Of a stretch of 64,000 bases of DNA, positions 26,551 to 41,407 are shown one piece after another (the stretch's first letter is position 1; every line of letters begins with the position of its first letter). Origin of the DNA: Tetranychus cinnabarinus. Its lineage: Eukaryota; Arthropoda; Arachnida; Trombidiformes; Tetranychidae. The position numbers were made by a program, and so were the translations under genes. Under the pieces are notes generated by a model. It made no database searches. It was not told the origin of the DNA and saw only the letters and a program-made list of their open reading frames with translations. The stretch is taken from positions 9,751,501-9,815,500 of the forward strand of contig WHVY01000004.1 of assembly GCA_022266195.1 (NCBI GenBank), given 5' to 3'.

Positions 26551-26585
26551 GATGGTGATAATGATGATGATAATGATGATGATGA
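26551..26585. repeat. TGA/GAT microsatellite
   Basis: An imperfect (GAT/TGA)n tract with interspersed TAA, one of many of this type in the window. The antisense reads as His/Ile runs, which explains the long-looking reading frames here. Confidence 0.7.
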
Positions 26586-29500
26586 GCAAACTTGATCAAG
26601 ACCGTAGCTGCCGATAATCGGTTAAGTAAATGCTCAAGATGATAACTAGTTGGGGTTGTGCACAAGACTTTGGCTAGCCTCCAATATTAGAGACTAATCA
26701 TGAACTTTAAAAAGTGAAGGTTGAAACTGAAGAGAAGAAAGAAAAAGATAATTTTATAATGCTTTTCGTCATCATCATCATTCTATTGATAATCTTCATC
26801 ACAAAAATTATCTTGGATGAAATTTCACCTTTGGTTTATCCAAGTGTTAAATTGTAGCAAAAAAAGGAGTGAATAGATGCAATGAAAGAGGCAAAATAAG
26901 GAAATAAAAAACCATAGAGTCAATTTTCAAGTAACACCATTAATTTAAATCGTGTTAACCTGAATGTAAATTAATCAAATTTGAAACAAGTTAAAATTAA
27001 ATTGTAATTAACCAGAGAAATCGAGTGAATTCACAATTCACTGAATTGAATGAAAGTCGAAAGTTAAAAAGGTTGTACTTTTTAGTTGCTTGTACATTGC
27101 TTTCCCTAATAAAATCAGCTGAAAGTGAAAAGCTGCAAAATTTCTTACGCTAAGTCAACAATACAATTGAGAATCTCAATAAAAACTAAATCGTTACTAA
27201 ATGTTTGTCCAACAATCAATTGAACATTTCCAATGACCCATTTGTCTTGAACCAACAACTGTAATTGTTAACCAAATCTGTTTCTGCTATTTTACTGTCT
27301 ATGTAATTGAAATGACAACAGCAAGGAAACAAAGCCATTGACTTTGTCCATTGTTTTGGATCATTTAATCACTTCAATTATACATTAGATTACAGTTAAC
27401 ACAAAATTTCTCATCAGAATAACCTAGATTAAACCTATAACCATGTAAAAAAATGATGATCATGATCATCTTCATCAAGAGAGATTCTCTTTCTCACTGA
27501 TTGATGCGCCAAATTAAAATGCAATCAATTTGTGATACTCATCTTACCAATTTCGTGATCACAACTTCATCTTGTAACGTTTATCAAAATTTTTTTAGCT
27601 TTTCTCATTTTTTCTCTTCTTTTTCTTCTTCTTCTTCTTCCTCTCATTTTCTAGATCAACTGAATCTTCACAACATCCTAAACATTTGCTATCGTTTTCT
27701 CGTTCTTCTGTTTCAATCTTTCGTCTGGTTCCTTCAATCCTCATCTTATCCCCAACTTGCATTCTTAGCTCATCATCGCCATCATCTTCCTTCCCTCCAT
27801 TATCTGACATATTCCCGAACTCATCTTCCCAATTCAAGTTAAATTGTGAATCAATCTTTATCTTTCTATGCTGACCTTTCAGAATCGTTCAATTAATGAA
27901 TGATTTTGTTGAACCAGCAGGATATCTGATTAACTATATTATATTTCATTAAGTTGACAAAACTGATTTCTCTCTCAATTTGTTATAAATGCATATATAA
28001 ATGTATCTTCACACACTTGTTTCGTAAACCATAAACATAAAGATACAAAAACATTCTCAAATCTAATCAATTTTAGACCAACTAAGTTAATTACAATTTG
28101 ATAATATTATATTACACCATTATAATCATTTTAATTCACTTGATCCAACTAATTTCAATCTAAAATCGCCATCTATTCATCGTTTTGTATCCATCAAACT
28201 TTGACCATTGAGAAGAAGAAAAATCCATCCAAATATGACTTGAACAAATGATTGAACCTTCATTTATTCATTTTGATATTCCATTGATCAGTTTATCCAA
28301 AATAATCTAAATCTTAATTCACCTGACAGATTCTTACATCTTAATTTACTTTGATTACCAATTTGTGATTATGTTAATAGCAAGAGAAGAAGAAAGAAAT
28401 TAAATGTTTAATATTAACCTTTACGATGCAACATTCATTTTTTGTTTTTCATTAACAGTCATCAGATTTGCTACTACAATTTAACTTTCAATTGGATCAA
28501 TCAATGTCCATGACAGGTATGATTTACCTTTTAATCATCCTACACAAAGAGAAACATAATTTCTTTCACAACAATTATTACAATAAAATTATGACCTTTA
28601 AATTAATACATCAAAAAATGGCCCAAAAATGGAACCAATTTTTTCTTTTCCTTTACCAACTCATTTAATTTGGTAATACGTAATGAAATAAGTCTTTGAT
28701 TAGTTTTCTTGATCAATACAGTCAATTGAAAGTTTCCATTCAATGAGTTCTCTTGTTTCCTTGATTTTCACCATTTCATATCAAAAGATATATCACACAA
28801 TTCATAATGGAGTCAATTTCATCTATCAGGCCAGAAATTGGTTATTAAAATTAGATTAATATTCACACAAAAGAAACATTATCATTTAAGTGAAAAGAAA
28901 ATTATCTTTGATCAAAAATAACTCATAAATCATTTGAAAAATGATAATTTAACTTATAATTATAGTCAATTTTGTTTGCTGTTGACATGATACTGTCAGT
29001 AAGCCGGTAATTAACAGGAAAAATATTCAAACAATATGATTTCATTGTTTGAGATAAACTCGGTTAATTGAACAAGAAATCAAGTTAAATCTGTCCATTG
29101 GAAACGGTTGACTTGAAGATACAGAAATCAAGTTTTCCACTGAAAAACTGGTCCATGGGTAACAATTAAAATGCCAGTAGCTTCATGGAAATCCATGGAA
29201 ATGAAACGTATCATCAGATGACTTTGTCTTTGCTCCGTTTTTTTCGGGACTCTTTAATCAGCTAATTAAAAGACTTTCCAAAAGCAATCAGTTAACTATC
29301 CTGGTAATTAGATTTGTTCTCGATTGAATATTTCTACTTCTTGCAATCTTCTTTGTTCATCAACATGATCCTTTTGCTTTTATATTTTTTTTCTTCTCTT
29401 TCAAGTATCAACCCCTTTCCTTTTCCTTCTTCCTCCAGAATCTTTTCTCATCCACCATCACCATTCATCAAATTAAGACGGAATCTGATTCAAGGCTTTA

Positions 29501-32500
29501 CTAAATTCAAATCATCCTCTTTTTTGCTTCTCATTTGGCCCGTCTTTCTCTGTGTCTTTTCCTCTCTTTTTGTTTGTGTTCATCACCATCATCATCATCA
29601 ACATCAGCATCTTTACCTTATCAGTGTGTATACTACAGGATCGCATATCATGGAGTTGAGTTTTTCCTCTCATTGATTGACTTGCATTTCAATCCGTTCT
29701 CCGTTGACAGAGATTGATTAAGGCAAAGATTTTGACAAAAGTTTCTCTCGGTTTCTTTACTCTAAATGGGGGTAAAAGGAAAGATAAAGAGAGTGAACAC
29801 ATTACAAAACTATAAGTAATAGATTTGAGCATAAAAAACTTTGGGTGATTGTACAGTGAGGAAAAAAAAGAGTAAAGTGGGAGAGGAAGAAAACAGGAAT
29901 CGATTCGTTTTAATTCGACTGTCGCTTGTTTAAAACTGATCGGTATTGTACACTTACCATAGAGTAATTCAAGGTTTGTGAAGCAAGAGGGAAAAAACGA
30001 GTCCAAAGGCAAGTGTATCATGTACAGTGTTTATGTTATTAACAACAGAATTAAGCAATTGGTATAAGCCATTATTATACACTTCGTTTTGTGTTTCTTA
30101 TAATTCGTCATCTTTTCTTTGAGAGTAACAACAAGACAAGTTTTCCTCATCCATCAAGGAGTCCATTTAAGTTATTTGTATAGTCCATTTGTGAAGATAA
30201 TCTTGATAACATGAGGAGAGTCCTGGAAATAAAGAAACATATATAAATGTTAGACAATCACTAACAATAGAGTGTGCATTAGAAAACATTGAAGGTAAAT
30301 TGTGAATATAAACATTATAATATAATCACCCAGAGATGAGAAGAGAAAGGAAAAGTTGATAAAATTAAAATAATCAACTTAAACTGGTCAATTGAGCAAA
30401 CCTGCGTAAATTATATTATAATAACAATGACTAGATGGATAAATTGAATTCAACTTTTGTTATACATGCACAAACAAATTTATGGACTCAATGTAGAGTG
30501 AAAACCATTCATTTGGAGTGATCAACAAAATGCAAAGTGTTTAACTGGTTGACTCTTGAATGAATTATTTACATTATCCGTATCTTTGATCATACCAGTT
30601 TGCACACAAGTTTGACTATGAAAAATCAGTAACAGTCTAGTTATATGGACACAAGCAGGAGTGTTAACTTAACACATCATTTTAGCCAATCAACAAGACA
30701 ATTATAAGTTAATTATATCATTATATCATAACAATGAATCCTACAAGTCTGTATAACTCTGACTGTTACCGAAAAACAATAAAAATACGTTTTTTCATTG
30801 ATTTGCGTCCGATAGTTAGGAAAGGCGATGTTTCCCTGGCGATTAAAATATACGGTGTCAACAAGTAAACAGCCATGAAAGGTCAGTTGATTTTAGCTTA
30901 TCCAACTCTTAAAATTTCTCACTGGACTGTAAAAGCTTTAATCGATGGCCAATCTCTTCGATTCCATTTCAATCAAGACTGCTATGAATGATTAAAGAGT
31001 CTTCTTTAAGGCAACCATTTGATAGGAAATTTGTCAATATTGACGGTGATGGACGGTTGAGGACAAAGAAGAAAAAAATGAGCGAATAAATTATTTGTTA
31101 ACATTAACTGGGTCATTTTGTAGATCAAATAGGCATAACCATAACTGTATTTACTTACACTTTGTTGTTAATTCATCACTTTCACCAATGGATGCGTTTA
31201 AATAAAAATGTATTCCAGCTGATGATAGTTTTTGGCAGTAAGACTTTAATATTGGTCTTTGATTTTTTTTTGTCAATCCACTTTTCCTACATCTTGTCTT
31301 CTTCCTCCTCTCCTTATGTTTTCATGAGTTGTTGAAATTCAGCTAATAGTTAAGTGTTGGCCCGTCAACCCATTAAAGACTACTCATGATAAATCATCAT
31401 TTTTAGCACAACCAAGAACAGAGAATCATTGTTGTTGTTTGTGGTTTGATTGATTAATGTTCACTGTCACTCAACAAGACAAGTAACCCACTCAACTTTA
31501 TCTTTTCCTTCTTAAATGGTCATTGTCATTAAATGGTAAAAAAAACAAATTGTCCCGAGAGTCAACATAGATTTTTTCCACTTCTTTTCCAAGTCTTGCC
31601 ATTTTTTCATGTTTTCCCTTGATATTTTTTGTTCCTCTTGTATTTCTATTTGTTGTATCAGGTTAATGGTAATAATGATGATAATATTATACGTACTTGA
31701 TGGGATTTCACTGCTCTTTTTTCAATGTGTTGTTGTTCAGTCCATTTGTCGATGCAGAGCACAAAAGCAGCAAAAAAACAGTATCATCCTTAACAACACA
31801 CACAAACACATTTTTATAACTCATAATAATAGCTTTATTAACAAGTGAATGGTAAAGAAGAGCAAGAGGAAAAATAATGCGAGAAATTTTGCTTAGGGGA
31901 GTTTAGACTAGGAAATGGGTGAAAAACGAGGAAGATAAAATTACAATTAAATAATTAAATAATCAAGTAATTGGTAAAAAACGAGGCACGCTTAAAGAAA
32001 GCATGGGTTAAGTGAAAATTGAAAATGCCGCGTATTTGTTGCCAACCGTTATTTTAAACAATAACTAATGACGTAATTAGGTTTAACCGGGAAAATACAA
32101 TCATCTGGAATGAAAGGTGCTAAAAGACTATTAACTGGTTAATGAGTGTTTAAATGTATTTTACCAATTAATTAAGATAATTGTTATTCTACCATCGTTA
32201 TTTAGTGATTTTCTTGATAAAATTTCTAGTTAATAGACTTTTTTGTTAACATCCATGTGGCCATTGTCTTGTTCATTTTTTACACTCCACATTGAAAAGG
32301 TAAGTTGTGTTTTCGACCCAATTTGATTTTTGATAGTTTTAAAATATCTTGTTCTAAATTTGCATTTAATTTCATTTTATTGGATGTTAAAAGTGTATCA
32401 TGAGGTTCCAGTGAGGATTGAAGGGGTAAAAAGTTTAAGATTGCTTACAGATATGCTGAGTTAATTTTGACAGTCTTGATGAATCAATGAAAGAGGTAAA

Positions 32501-35500
32501 TTTTTCTTACTTGTTAGCCAGGAATGGTTCAAGTGTGGTTGAGTTTTTAGGGTGGTTGACAGATAGAAAGGGTTAAAATGAAACCATGAGAGGTAGCATA
32601 GTATTGGTTATTGTTTGAATGATTTAAATGAAAAAAAGGGTTGATGTGACCGTTTGGTGGTTGGTTTTTAATAATAACTTGGCTATTGATTGTTCAATTT
32701 ATGTTTAAATCTGCTTCTATGGTTATACAATATAATATGATGGTAGTAACTAACCAAGTTTTTGCTCTTTTTTCTTTCCCAATATATTTTTACGCCATTT
32801 CGCCTCTGTGACCAAATTAATTAGGACATCAATCAAGGAATGGTTTGTAAAAGGAACAAAAACATCATATCAACCATATCAATTCTTTTTTTCACGTCCA
32901 ATTATTATTATGATTTTTATTAAGGAACATTCTTTCAAAGGCTAACCATGGAGTAATTTAATACCAGAGGAGGCTGAGAACAAAAGGAAGCAAAGCAAGA
33001 CAAACTGAGTAAAGTCATAAGGAAGTTATGAGGAATCTTAACCTTAAATGGATAAAGACACATCAACTGAACAGAGAAACAAGGAATCAACTAATCAACC
33101 AACCAGTCAGCCAAAAAAGTGAAAGAAATGGAGGAAAATTAGTCAAAAGTAGTGGAAAAATAGTCAAGTTAACAATTATTGTATGAAAATCAGTGTAACA
33201 ACAAAATTTGGGTTTATCTTGATGAATGTTTAAACACAAAAAGGCATAAAAAAATCTGATGAAGTCAAGTCAAATCTGGTTTCACCATTTTAAGATCAAA
33301 GATCATGCTGAGCATTTAACCTTACAATTTTTTTTCTTCATATTTAGCTTAACCCTTTCAATTTACATTCATCTATTTTTGCTCATCAGATCTTGTCATC
33401 ATCATCATCATTACATATTATCAACAGTCAACCTTCATTTACAAACGTTTCTTTCAAATCTATTACAGATTGTCTTACAGCAAAGTCAACACGGGCCATT
33501 GTTTTCTCAATACGGTTTTTTTTCTACTTCATTCAACTCAACTCTTTTCATTCTGACCCTTTTTACAATTTAGACAAACAAAAAGCAAGGTCAACAACAA
33601 AGACAGTTAGTTGCTTTGGATTCAGGATTCACCATGAAAGAAACAATCAAAATCTGTCAACCAAAACAACCAAAGATTCTGTTAAATACACAAGTTTACC
33701 TTATTATTAAAGCGAAATGAATGGCGAGGACAAAAAAAGATGCCTTAAACATTTGGATGAAAATGGAAAAGATTCAAGCCTAGAAGGGACAATATCATAT
33801 TGGACTTGTAAAAAAACGAAGTTTCTCCATTTTGTTGACAGTTTTAGTCGGTGTTAAATGTTGTTGCACATTACATACAAATAAGCGAAAGAGACAATGA
33901 AGGATTCAAAGGCTTAGGAGGTGATAAAAAGCAAATACATATGATATGTTTACAGATTAAGAGAGATTTTTGGAGGTGTTTTTTATACCACTATCATAAT
34001 CTTTTCGTCTCATTTTGTTCCATTTTTCTTTCAACATTCACCATTATCACCAAAGAGACTACCACTCCAAACTAATTGACATTTATCAAGCCAAGAGAGA
34101 GAATCGTTGGGTTTGTTCAAGTTTAAACAAAACTTTCCATGACAGTTTCAGTGTTTGGGGAGATTTGCTCAAGTTGATTGTTTTCCTTCTCTCCATTTCT
34201 CTCTTCCTCCTGGATAATTCTTATGTCACCAAATCACACCGTTAAACTGGTTTCATCAAATTTAAAGCTATAAAAAAAAGTTGAATTGTTTGTTTGAAGA
34301 ACCAAACAGAAGATGATGATGAGAATTAAAAAGATGAGTGTTGATGATAATGAAGAAAAAAAGAGAGGAAGAGAAGAGCACGAATATGCAGAGAAATATA
34401 CAGTTTATATAAAAAAAGATAGCAAAAGGATGATGAATTGGAGACAATATGAGTTGGTCTCTGTTTCTTGTGAATACAATCTTGTATATTATTAAAAGTG
34501 ATACTACAGAATCAAAAGAGGAGCAAGATGGATGAGAATGATGAGAGTAAAAATAAAAGCTTAATAAAAGCAGAGAGATGAGAAAAAAAACAGTTAAGTG
34601 ACTTAGTTTATTCTGTTTTATCTCAAATTTTCAGTTTCACAGACTTATTATTTCTGTTTTTTTATATATCTTTAGTTTAACTTTAAGATGATGATTTTAC
34701 CACTTAAAACTAAAGCATAACGCAAAATAACATTGAAACTAATAAGCTTTTATTTTGATTGTTGTTATTGTTAATAAAAATATTTGGTGGAAACGCTCAA
34801 GTCAATTGTTTGACTTGAAAATTGGATCAATATTGAAAATGGTAACCAAAAATTTGTCCATCAACCATCAATGTCAACCCAATACTTTGTAATGTATCCC
34901 AACAATCAAATGTAATCAAATGACTCTGGCATTGTAACTAAATTAAACTGTCTCTAGAGTCTCTTATCGATGTATCGATTCTCCTTTAAATTGTTATTCT
35001 CATTTCAATTGATTATTGTGATTCTGTGGCTATTACAAGGATGAATATGTTGTTCATCAGTTAACTCAATATTGTAAAAAATGTTTACTTTTTTTGTTCA
35101 TTATCTCAACGTTTCCGTAATTTAACGGTTACAAGATAATTTTTCATCTCAACCATTATTATTGATTGTACATCAAATCAATGGTTTGATGGTTACCGAT
35201 CATGTTGTTAATAATGGTGATGATAAACTTGACTTGTCCACCATTAAATGATAAACTATGTTATAAATCTATTGTTAAACTTCATCTCACCCAGCAAAAG
35301 CTATCATCAATTTCATGATGTATTTTCACTTTTCCTATGCTTTTTCCCCTTCTAAAATTATTAATGTTCAGGTCATTCTTATTATGAAATTGTTAGATAT
35401 TCAATCATTATCAAGGTAAAAAGCTTGCGGCAATGAAACATTGAAAACAATATTGTTCATCATGATCAAGATGGAATCATCTTCTGGGTATTAAGTAATG

Positions 35501-37869
35501 TTTAAATCAACACGCAAAAGAAACAGAATTGTTTCAAGAACAATTTCTCAACCAGAGTTAATTAACAAGGCAACTTATTCAAAGAAGAGTGTCTAAATAA
35601 TCATTAAGGACTATTAGAGTTGGAGTTAAAACGTAGTTAGTAAAAGATTGACTTAGTCGAGGGAAGATGCAATTTTAAAAGTTGAAAGCTGTTGAGTTGA
35701 TCATTTCACTAGCAAATAAGACTGATACTACAACAATTAACATTGTCATGAAATAATGATTGTTGTAATGGAAGTTGTTGGGTGAAAATAAAATTAATAA
35801 TGAACAAACTGAACAAGAGGATTTACAGTTTTCTATCTGCAATTTCATATTACTTTGCAATATGTTTTTACATTAGTTATTATATTTTTTCCCTACCAAA
35901 ATGATTCAACTCTTGTCTTTCTCAATAAGCTTACCTTTTGTCAAAATAAAATTTGCTTTAACCAAAAAAGTGTATCTCTTTTCATTAATAAGCAAAAAAT
36001 CACAGGAAAAAAAGTGTGAATAGAAAAAGAATAAGAAGAAGATTCATTGGGTTGGAATGATTTTGCATAGTGATAATGATGATGGTGATGATGGTGATGG
36101 AAAGAGGCGAGAAGATGATTATGATGAAGGTGAGAATGATAAAAGGATTGAGAAAAGATCAATGATTAAAGCTTAATACTCAAAGTTGAACGTTTTTTCC
36201 TCCTTCTCATCCTTTTGTTTCCTCCTTTTTTTCACCATTAAACTGTATCTTGTTTTTTTATTCTCGCTGTTGATATACACATACATCTATTTATATAATA
36301 AATGTATACAGCCATATTTATTTATATAAATAGTAATACTTGAACAATAATATCAGCATATTGTTTTTACTAAACATACAATAAACCGGTTAAAGTTGAT
36401 AATGCAGAGAAATATAATGTCAAAATGGCAGCAGCATTTCCATTGAAATGGTTGGGCAAGATAAATTACAATACACTTGACACTATTAATCTTAAAGGCC
36501 TATGAAATGGTAGAAACAATCAGCTTTCAAATTATCAGCTCAATTATTTACATAAACAAGGGAAGGAGAATCAAATTGAGTTAATAATTTAGCAAATACG
36601 ATACACAATTAAATTGTAAAATGATGATAAAGCAACGATTATTGAATAACAAATGTAAGAGTTAAAATAAGATTGACAGTAAGAATAACGATAATGGCTA
36701 TTTCACCGCATAATTAGTAAGAATAGCCTTAAAAATGAGTTGCAATATTTGTTATTTACAATTGAGAAAACTGTTTGAATTTATTTTAATCAATCGTTTT
36801 GGTGTTTTAATTTACCTTGCTGATTAATTAGTGGCCTTGACGTAAGTAGACATTTCAAAATTTTCTTGACCTATTCTAGATCAATGTCTCAATGAGATAA
36901 TGTTTCTTATGTGAATCTTTTTGTTTTGTTTGTACCCTTTTCAGACCGAGATACATAGGATAAATCCTGATGGTGGATTCTTCTGGTTCATTAGCAATTA
37001 TATTGATTTAACAAGTTCAGCCATTTAGAAGAAAAGGTCTGTAAATAAGCTCAGAAAGTCAATTGTCTATTTTCTAGTTACATCAAATACAAGGGTTTAC
37101 CTATCAAAGGTTAAGATATTGATTTGTGTTTCTTCTTTTTTTCCATGTAGCTGGTTAATAAATGGATTCTGATGGTTCGTTGGCCCACCTTGATTGTGTG
37201 TAACAAAATTAACAAGAATATGAACAATTGATTAGTATTATGAACCGTGAAATTGATACCAGTTATTTGGTGCTAATGTGTTTCTACTTGATTTAGTCAA
37301 TGTGACAGGCTACTACAGCAACTTTACCTTGCGGATATAAACACAGCAAAGTTAATCTCCCTTTTCAATCTTCCCTCTCATCATCTTCTCCGTCTTATTT
37401 TTTTTCTCTCTTCTCCTCCTTTTACCTATTTGTCTTCAAATGTTTTCACTTCTTCCTCATCATCATCTTAAGGGGTAGGAGGAGTTGAAAGTTTACTTCA
37501 AGACAGATGAGAAAGTGAAGATGATAAAGATGAACACAATGTTTTAGCAAATGTAATACAAGAAACAAAACTTCATCTTCATCATCATCTTATTAATCTA
37601 ACTTCTGGTTAGTTGTTTTGTTATTTAACAAAATAAACAACAGAATCAGATAAGGAGCGGTTCCTAACAACAATTAAGAAACTGTAATTGTTTAGTTTCT
37701 CTTTTTGCAACAAGAAACAAAACAGTAAGCTGAATCAACTAATCATCAGTTATAACAAACTCAACTAGCTACAAATAAAGTCAATTAAACGTCAATCAGC
37801 AAACAGATGATGAAAAAGGAAGGAGTTAAAAAACTAATCTAATTTAACTCACCATTTGTTTCCATTTAT

Positions 37870-37900
37870 CATTGTCTATTAATTTAATTAATAGACAATG
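37870..37900. repeat. Perfect 31 bp palindrome (15 bp arms, 1 nt centre)
   Basis: The arm CATTGTCTATTAATT (37870-37884) and its exact reverse complement (37886-37900) flank a single T. The match stops abruptly on both sides. Transcribed, it could not form a normal hairpin loop without opening a few pairs; as DNA it could bind a dimeric factor or extrude. Confidence 0.85.
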
Positions 37901-38526
37901 TCTTAACTACTTTCTGGTAAACAGTGACAATATTTAATGTTATTTTGTGAATATAAGACAACAAGTTAAAAGCTTGTTGAACCAGAATACAAAACCCAAT
38001 CTCAACATGTCAGTTGAAAAACGTTAATATATATTATTTATGATATAAATTAAAAAAGCTAAATGTCTTGCATAGATCAATTAATTTTGATATTATTACC
38101 TTTGCTTTTAAACGCCTCTTTACAATGTAACCCAAGTATTAAGTTAATATTTTTGGGTATTTTTATGAAAAAAAGTAACTTTTAAACAAAAAAAAGGAAC
38201 AAAAAACGAGCAAAAGGTTGATATTAAATGAAAAACTCTGAGAATCACTGTAATCATCATCATCATCATCCTATTAACCTCTGTTAAAATTATTATTACC
38301 AGCAAACCTCTTGTACTTATCATCATCATCTTCACCTTGCGGCAATGAAATGGGATGAGCTAGCATTGTCTAATACACTGAAGATGATGAAGATGATGAA
38401 GAAGAAAAAAATTTACAATTAATTATTACTTTTTACTCTAAAAAATCTCCTCCTTCTTTAGGAAAGGTTCAGTGGAAAGAAAAGTTGATCGTTTGTTTCG
38501 TTTTTGATAATCGTTTGTTGATTAAA

Positions 38527-38546
38527 AACAGCAATTAATTGCTGTT
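38527..38546. repeat. Perfect 20 bp palindrome
   Basis: AACAGCAATTAATTGCTGTT equals its own reverse complement. Its centre ATTAAT-type core is homeodomain-like, but a chance origin in AT-rich DNA is possible. Confidence 0.8.
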
Positions 38547-41388
38547 AGTGATAACTTTTATTGATTAATTTGTGAAACAATTGGATTGTAAAATCCTTTA
38601 ACTTTAGCTTCTATCCTAAACTTGAAGGTAACCCAACATTGAGTTTCAACTCCTATTAACTTGATTGATATTAAATGTTTATACATTTGATATAAGATGA
38701 TGAAGAAGGAGAAGAAGGTGAAAATGATGAAAAAAGACTTCATCTTCATATAAAGATGGTTGATGAAGGTGCAGAAGAAGATGATAACAAATGAAAATTA
38801 AAAAAAGTCATCAACAAAAAAGTCAAGAGTTGAAAAAAGATGGAGACAAAAAAAGGAGGAAATTAAAGTGAGATTCTTCGGTTAATCAATTAATTAATCA
38901 ACATAGTTTCAACTGAATCTCATCTAATTAAATTTCTCACTAAAGTGTGCAGCAAAAAAGCGAAGACAAAACAATGTGAATCTTTTTTTTGATTACATTT
39001 TAACCCATAACATTTTCAACAACATCAACTCACAATTGAACAACAATGAAAATTGTCACAAGAGGAAGAAGAAAAAGAAGAAGATGAAGACAAAAAACTG
39101 TTCACATCACCACCACATAATAATAATCATCGACATTGAATCTGGAAAACAATGGACCAACAAAGAGGTTTGAAGACGCAAAAAAGCCAACAATATCTGA
39201 ACCTTATCCAGTTACAGTTGAAAGTGTAACTGTCTGGCAACCCTTTGATCTCTGGTTGTTTGGTGGGTGGGTTAACACCCCTTACATTTGAACGTTTGTT
39301 TTTGACAATATCATTTACACTGTGAAACCAGTTTCCAGTTTTTTGTTTCACATTTTCCTATTCATCAGTGAACCTTAATGTGTGTTGCTTTTTCTGGTTC
39401 CCTTCAAGGTTTAACTTTAATGTTTGATAACAATCAGATATTATTGTAATTGAAAAGGATATTATTGTTTGATATTGTTTTTTCATTGATTGTTGTGGGT
39501 GAGCAAAGAGCGAGGTAACTGGATTCAAAGAGGTTTCCGTAAAAAAAAGGGTTTAATAACAATGCATGTTGCTGCTCCAAAGAGTTTAATGTTATTTGAA
39601 TCGTTTTTTTCCATGTTTGTTGAATCAATTCATTTACTTTTTTTCTCTTCTCATTCAATGTTTTTATGTCTTGCTTGGGAACGCGATCAGGATGAAGATG
39701 AAGTCTGTTTAGTCTGCAAACTGGAAAAGGGTTTAAAGATTCAACTTTTGCTCTGATGAATTGAAGGTATGTAAAGGAGTAGAAATATTTAAACTTGAAA
39801 TTTGAATCATTTTTAAATTCAATCTTTCTTTTACAGAGAAAAGTGAACATTTTTCAGAGAAAACATTCGATTCAATTGTTGGTGTTTCAAGCCATGAAAA
39901 TGTGTTCATTATGGGAAAGAGTATCAACTGTTCAGTCAATAGTCAACAGTTAACTTGATAACAAATGGTTTCAAGTTTGCCTTTTGATAATCATTTTTGT
40001 TGAGCAAAAGTGAATTTTCATGTTTAATGTTATAATACAAATAAATGGTTTTTACCTTGACTTGCGATATTTGAATAAGCTTAAAGATTTAAAAGTTGTT
40101 TTTATATCAACTTGACATGATAACAATTTGACAATTTTATGAGCACTTTGAGGGTTGAAAAATAGCTGGAAAGCGTTTAAGTCAAAAATATTCAAATTGA
40201 GAATCGAAAAGAAGAATAAAAAATTGTTCCTTTTTCATCTTTATCCTTCATGATCATCAGATAGTTTCAGTAAAGGAATAAACATTTAAATCTGAAATTT
40301 AAATTTTTCTCCAATGATTATTTCGCCAACACTGTTATCTACATTTGAACTGATCATTACTTGAATCCTAAGCAGATGATCAGTTGTACTGTTCACCTTT
40401 CAATTTCATGCAACACTTGATGTTTGAATGGTGAAAAGGTTACATTTAAAACCATTTAAGTTTAAAAGATAATTGAAATAATAATGGAAACTCTGAAATC
40501 GGCGAAAAAAAAAGATTCATTTTTAATGGTAAAAAACATTTGGATCAATAATGATCATAAATTGAACAGAAAGGATGAAAATGATGAAAATGGCTGATGA
40601 CTAAGGAAGAAGAAGAAGAAGATAAATTTGTCATTTCAAAATTTTCATCTTCACAAGATTGATGTCTTTATTAATTGGTTAGACCAGAAAGTTAACCAAG
40701 AAAAAAAAGAGTGAAATCAATATCGGGAAAGAGAGTAAAAAAAGTGGGCTTAAAGTGGCAATGGAATCATCATTTTCCTCTTCATCTTTCATGATGATAG
40801 GGGTGAGGGAAGATTGAGTGGAAAAAGACTTACTTTCAGTTTTCCTTATTTTCATTGTAACATTGTTTCCAATCTAATTGCAATACATTATTCCGAGATG
40901 TTTCAATGTTTTCACTCTTTTCCTCCTCAATCGATAGTCTTTCATGTCTTCAAATTCACAATCTAATTGCATTTTAATTACATTCAATAAACAGCAAATG
41001 GTAATTAATCAACAGCAAAAAAGGTAACTTTCAAAAAAGTCAACTCAATATGTTGCATTGGAGTTAAAAAAAGATTCAAAATTTCAATCAATCGTTACCT
41101 TTAATCAGAAATGGGAAAAGGTGAATTTTTTTCTCGATTCTTTGCCTTACCGATGATCAATAAATTAGTATTTATTTTGTCACTTTTATGTTCAACATTT
41201 TGAACCATTTTATCGTTCCCATGTGAGACTGAGTTAATATTATTTGCAAATACAGCTGAAAACCATTGAATAATATTATTATCTGTTTGAGTTGCCAATA
41301 TTGTTATAAATAAAAAATAATCAATGTAAGACTGAAATTTGAAGATGAACACTAATAACGTTTGCTTGTTTTTATGTTTGCATTTAGT

Positions 41389-41407
41389 TATTATTATTAT
41401 TATTATT
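41389..41407. repeat. (TTA)n microsatellite
   Basis: Uninterrupted TTA repeats of about six units in the desert. No gene is nearby. Confidence 0.7.

Noticed and set aside
26323..26665. Minus-strand frames with Ile and His runs
   Set aside because: They are translations of GAT/TGA microsatellites in different frames.
29314..29676. A 120-codon plus-strand frame with a hydrophobic start and HHHHHH run
   Set aside because: Low-complexity CT-rich and CAT-repeat DNA; the second overlapping frame is equally open, and there is no recognisable domain.
33259..33710. Two overlapping 104-105 codon plus-strand frames
   Set aside because: Overlap in different frames with His/Ser/Phe runs. Neither has a recognisable domain or any splice or promoter context.
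39196..39242. Small hairpin (AGTTACA/TGTAACT) considered as a microRNA precursor
   Set aside because: The stem is only about 7-9 bp before it breaks, too short for a precursor, and no known mature microRNA is recognised.
39127..39351. Minus-strand 74-codon frame in a less repetitive patch
   Set aside because: The composition looks slightly protein-like, but there is no clear splice context, start or known motif.
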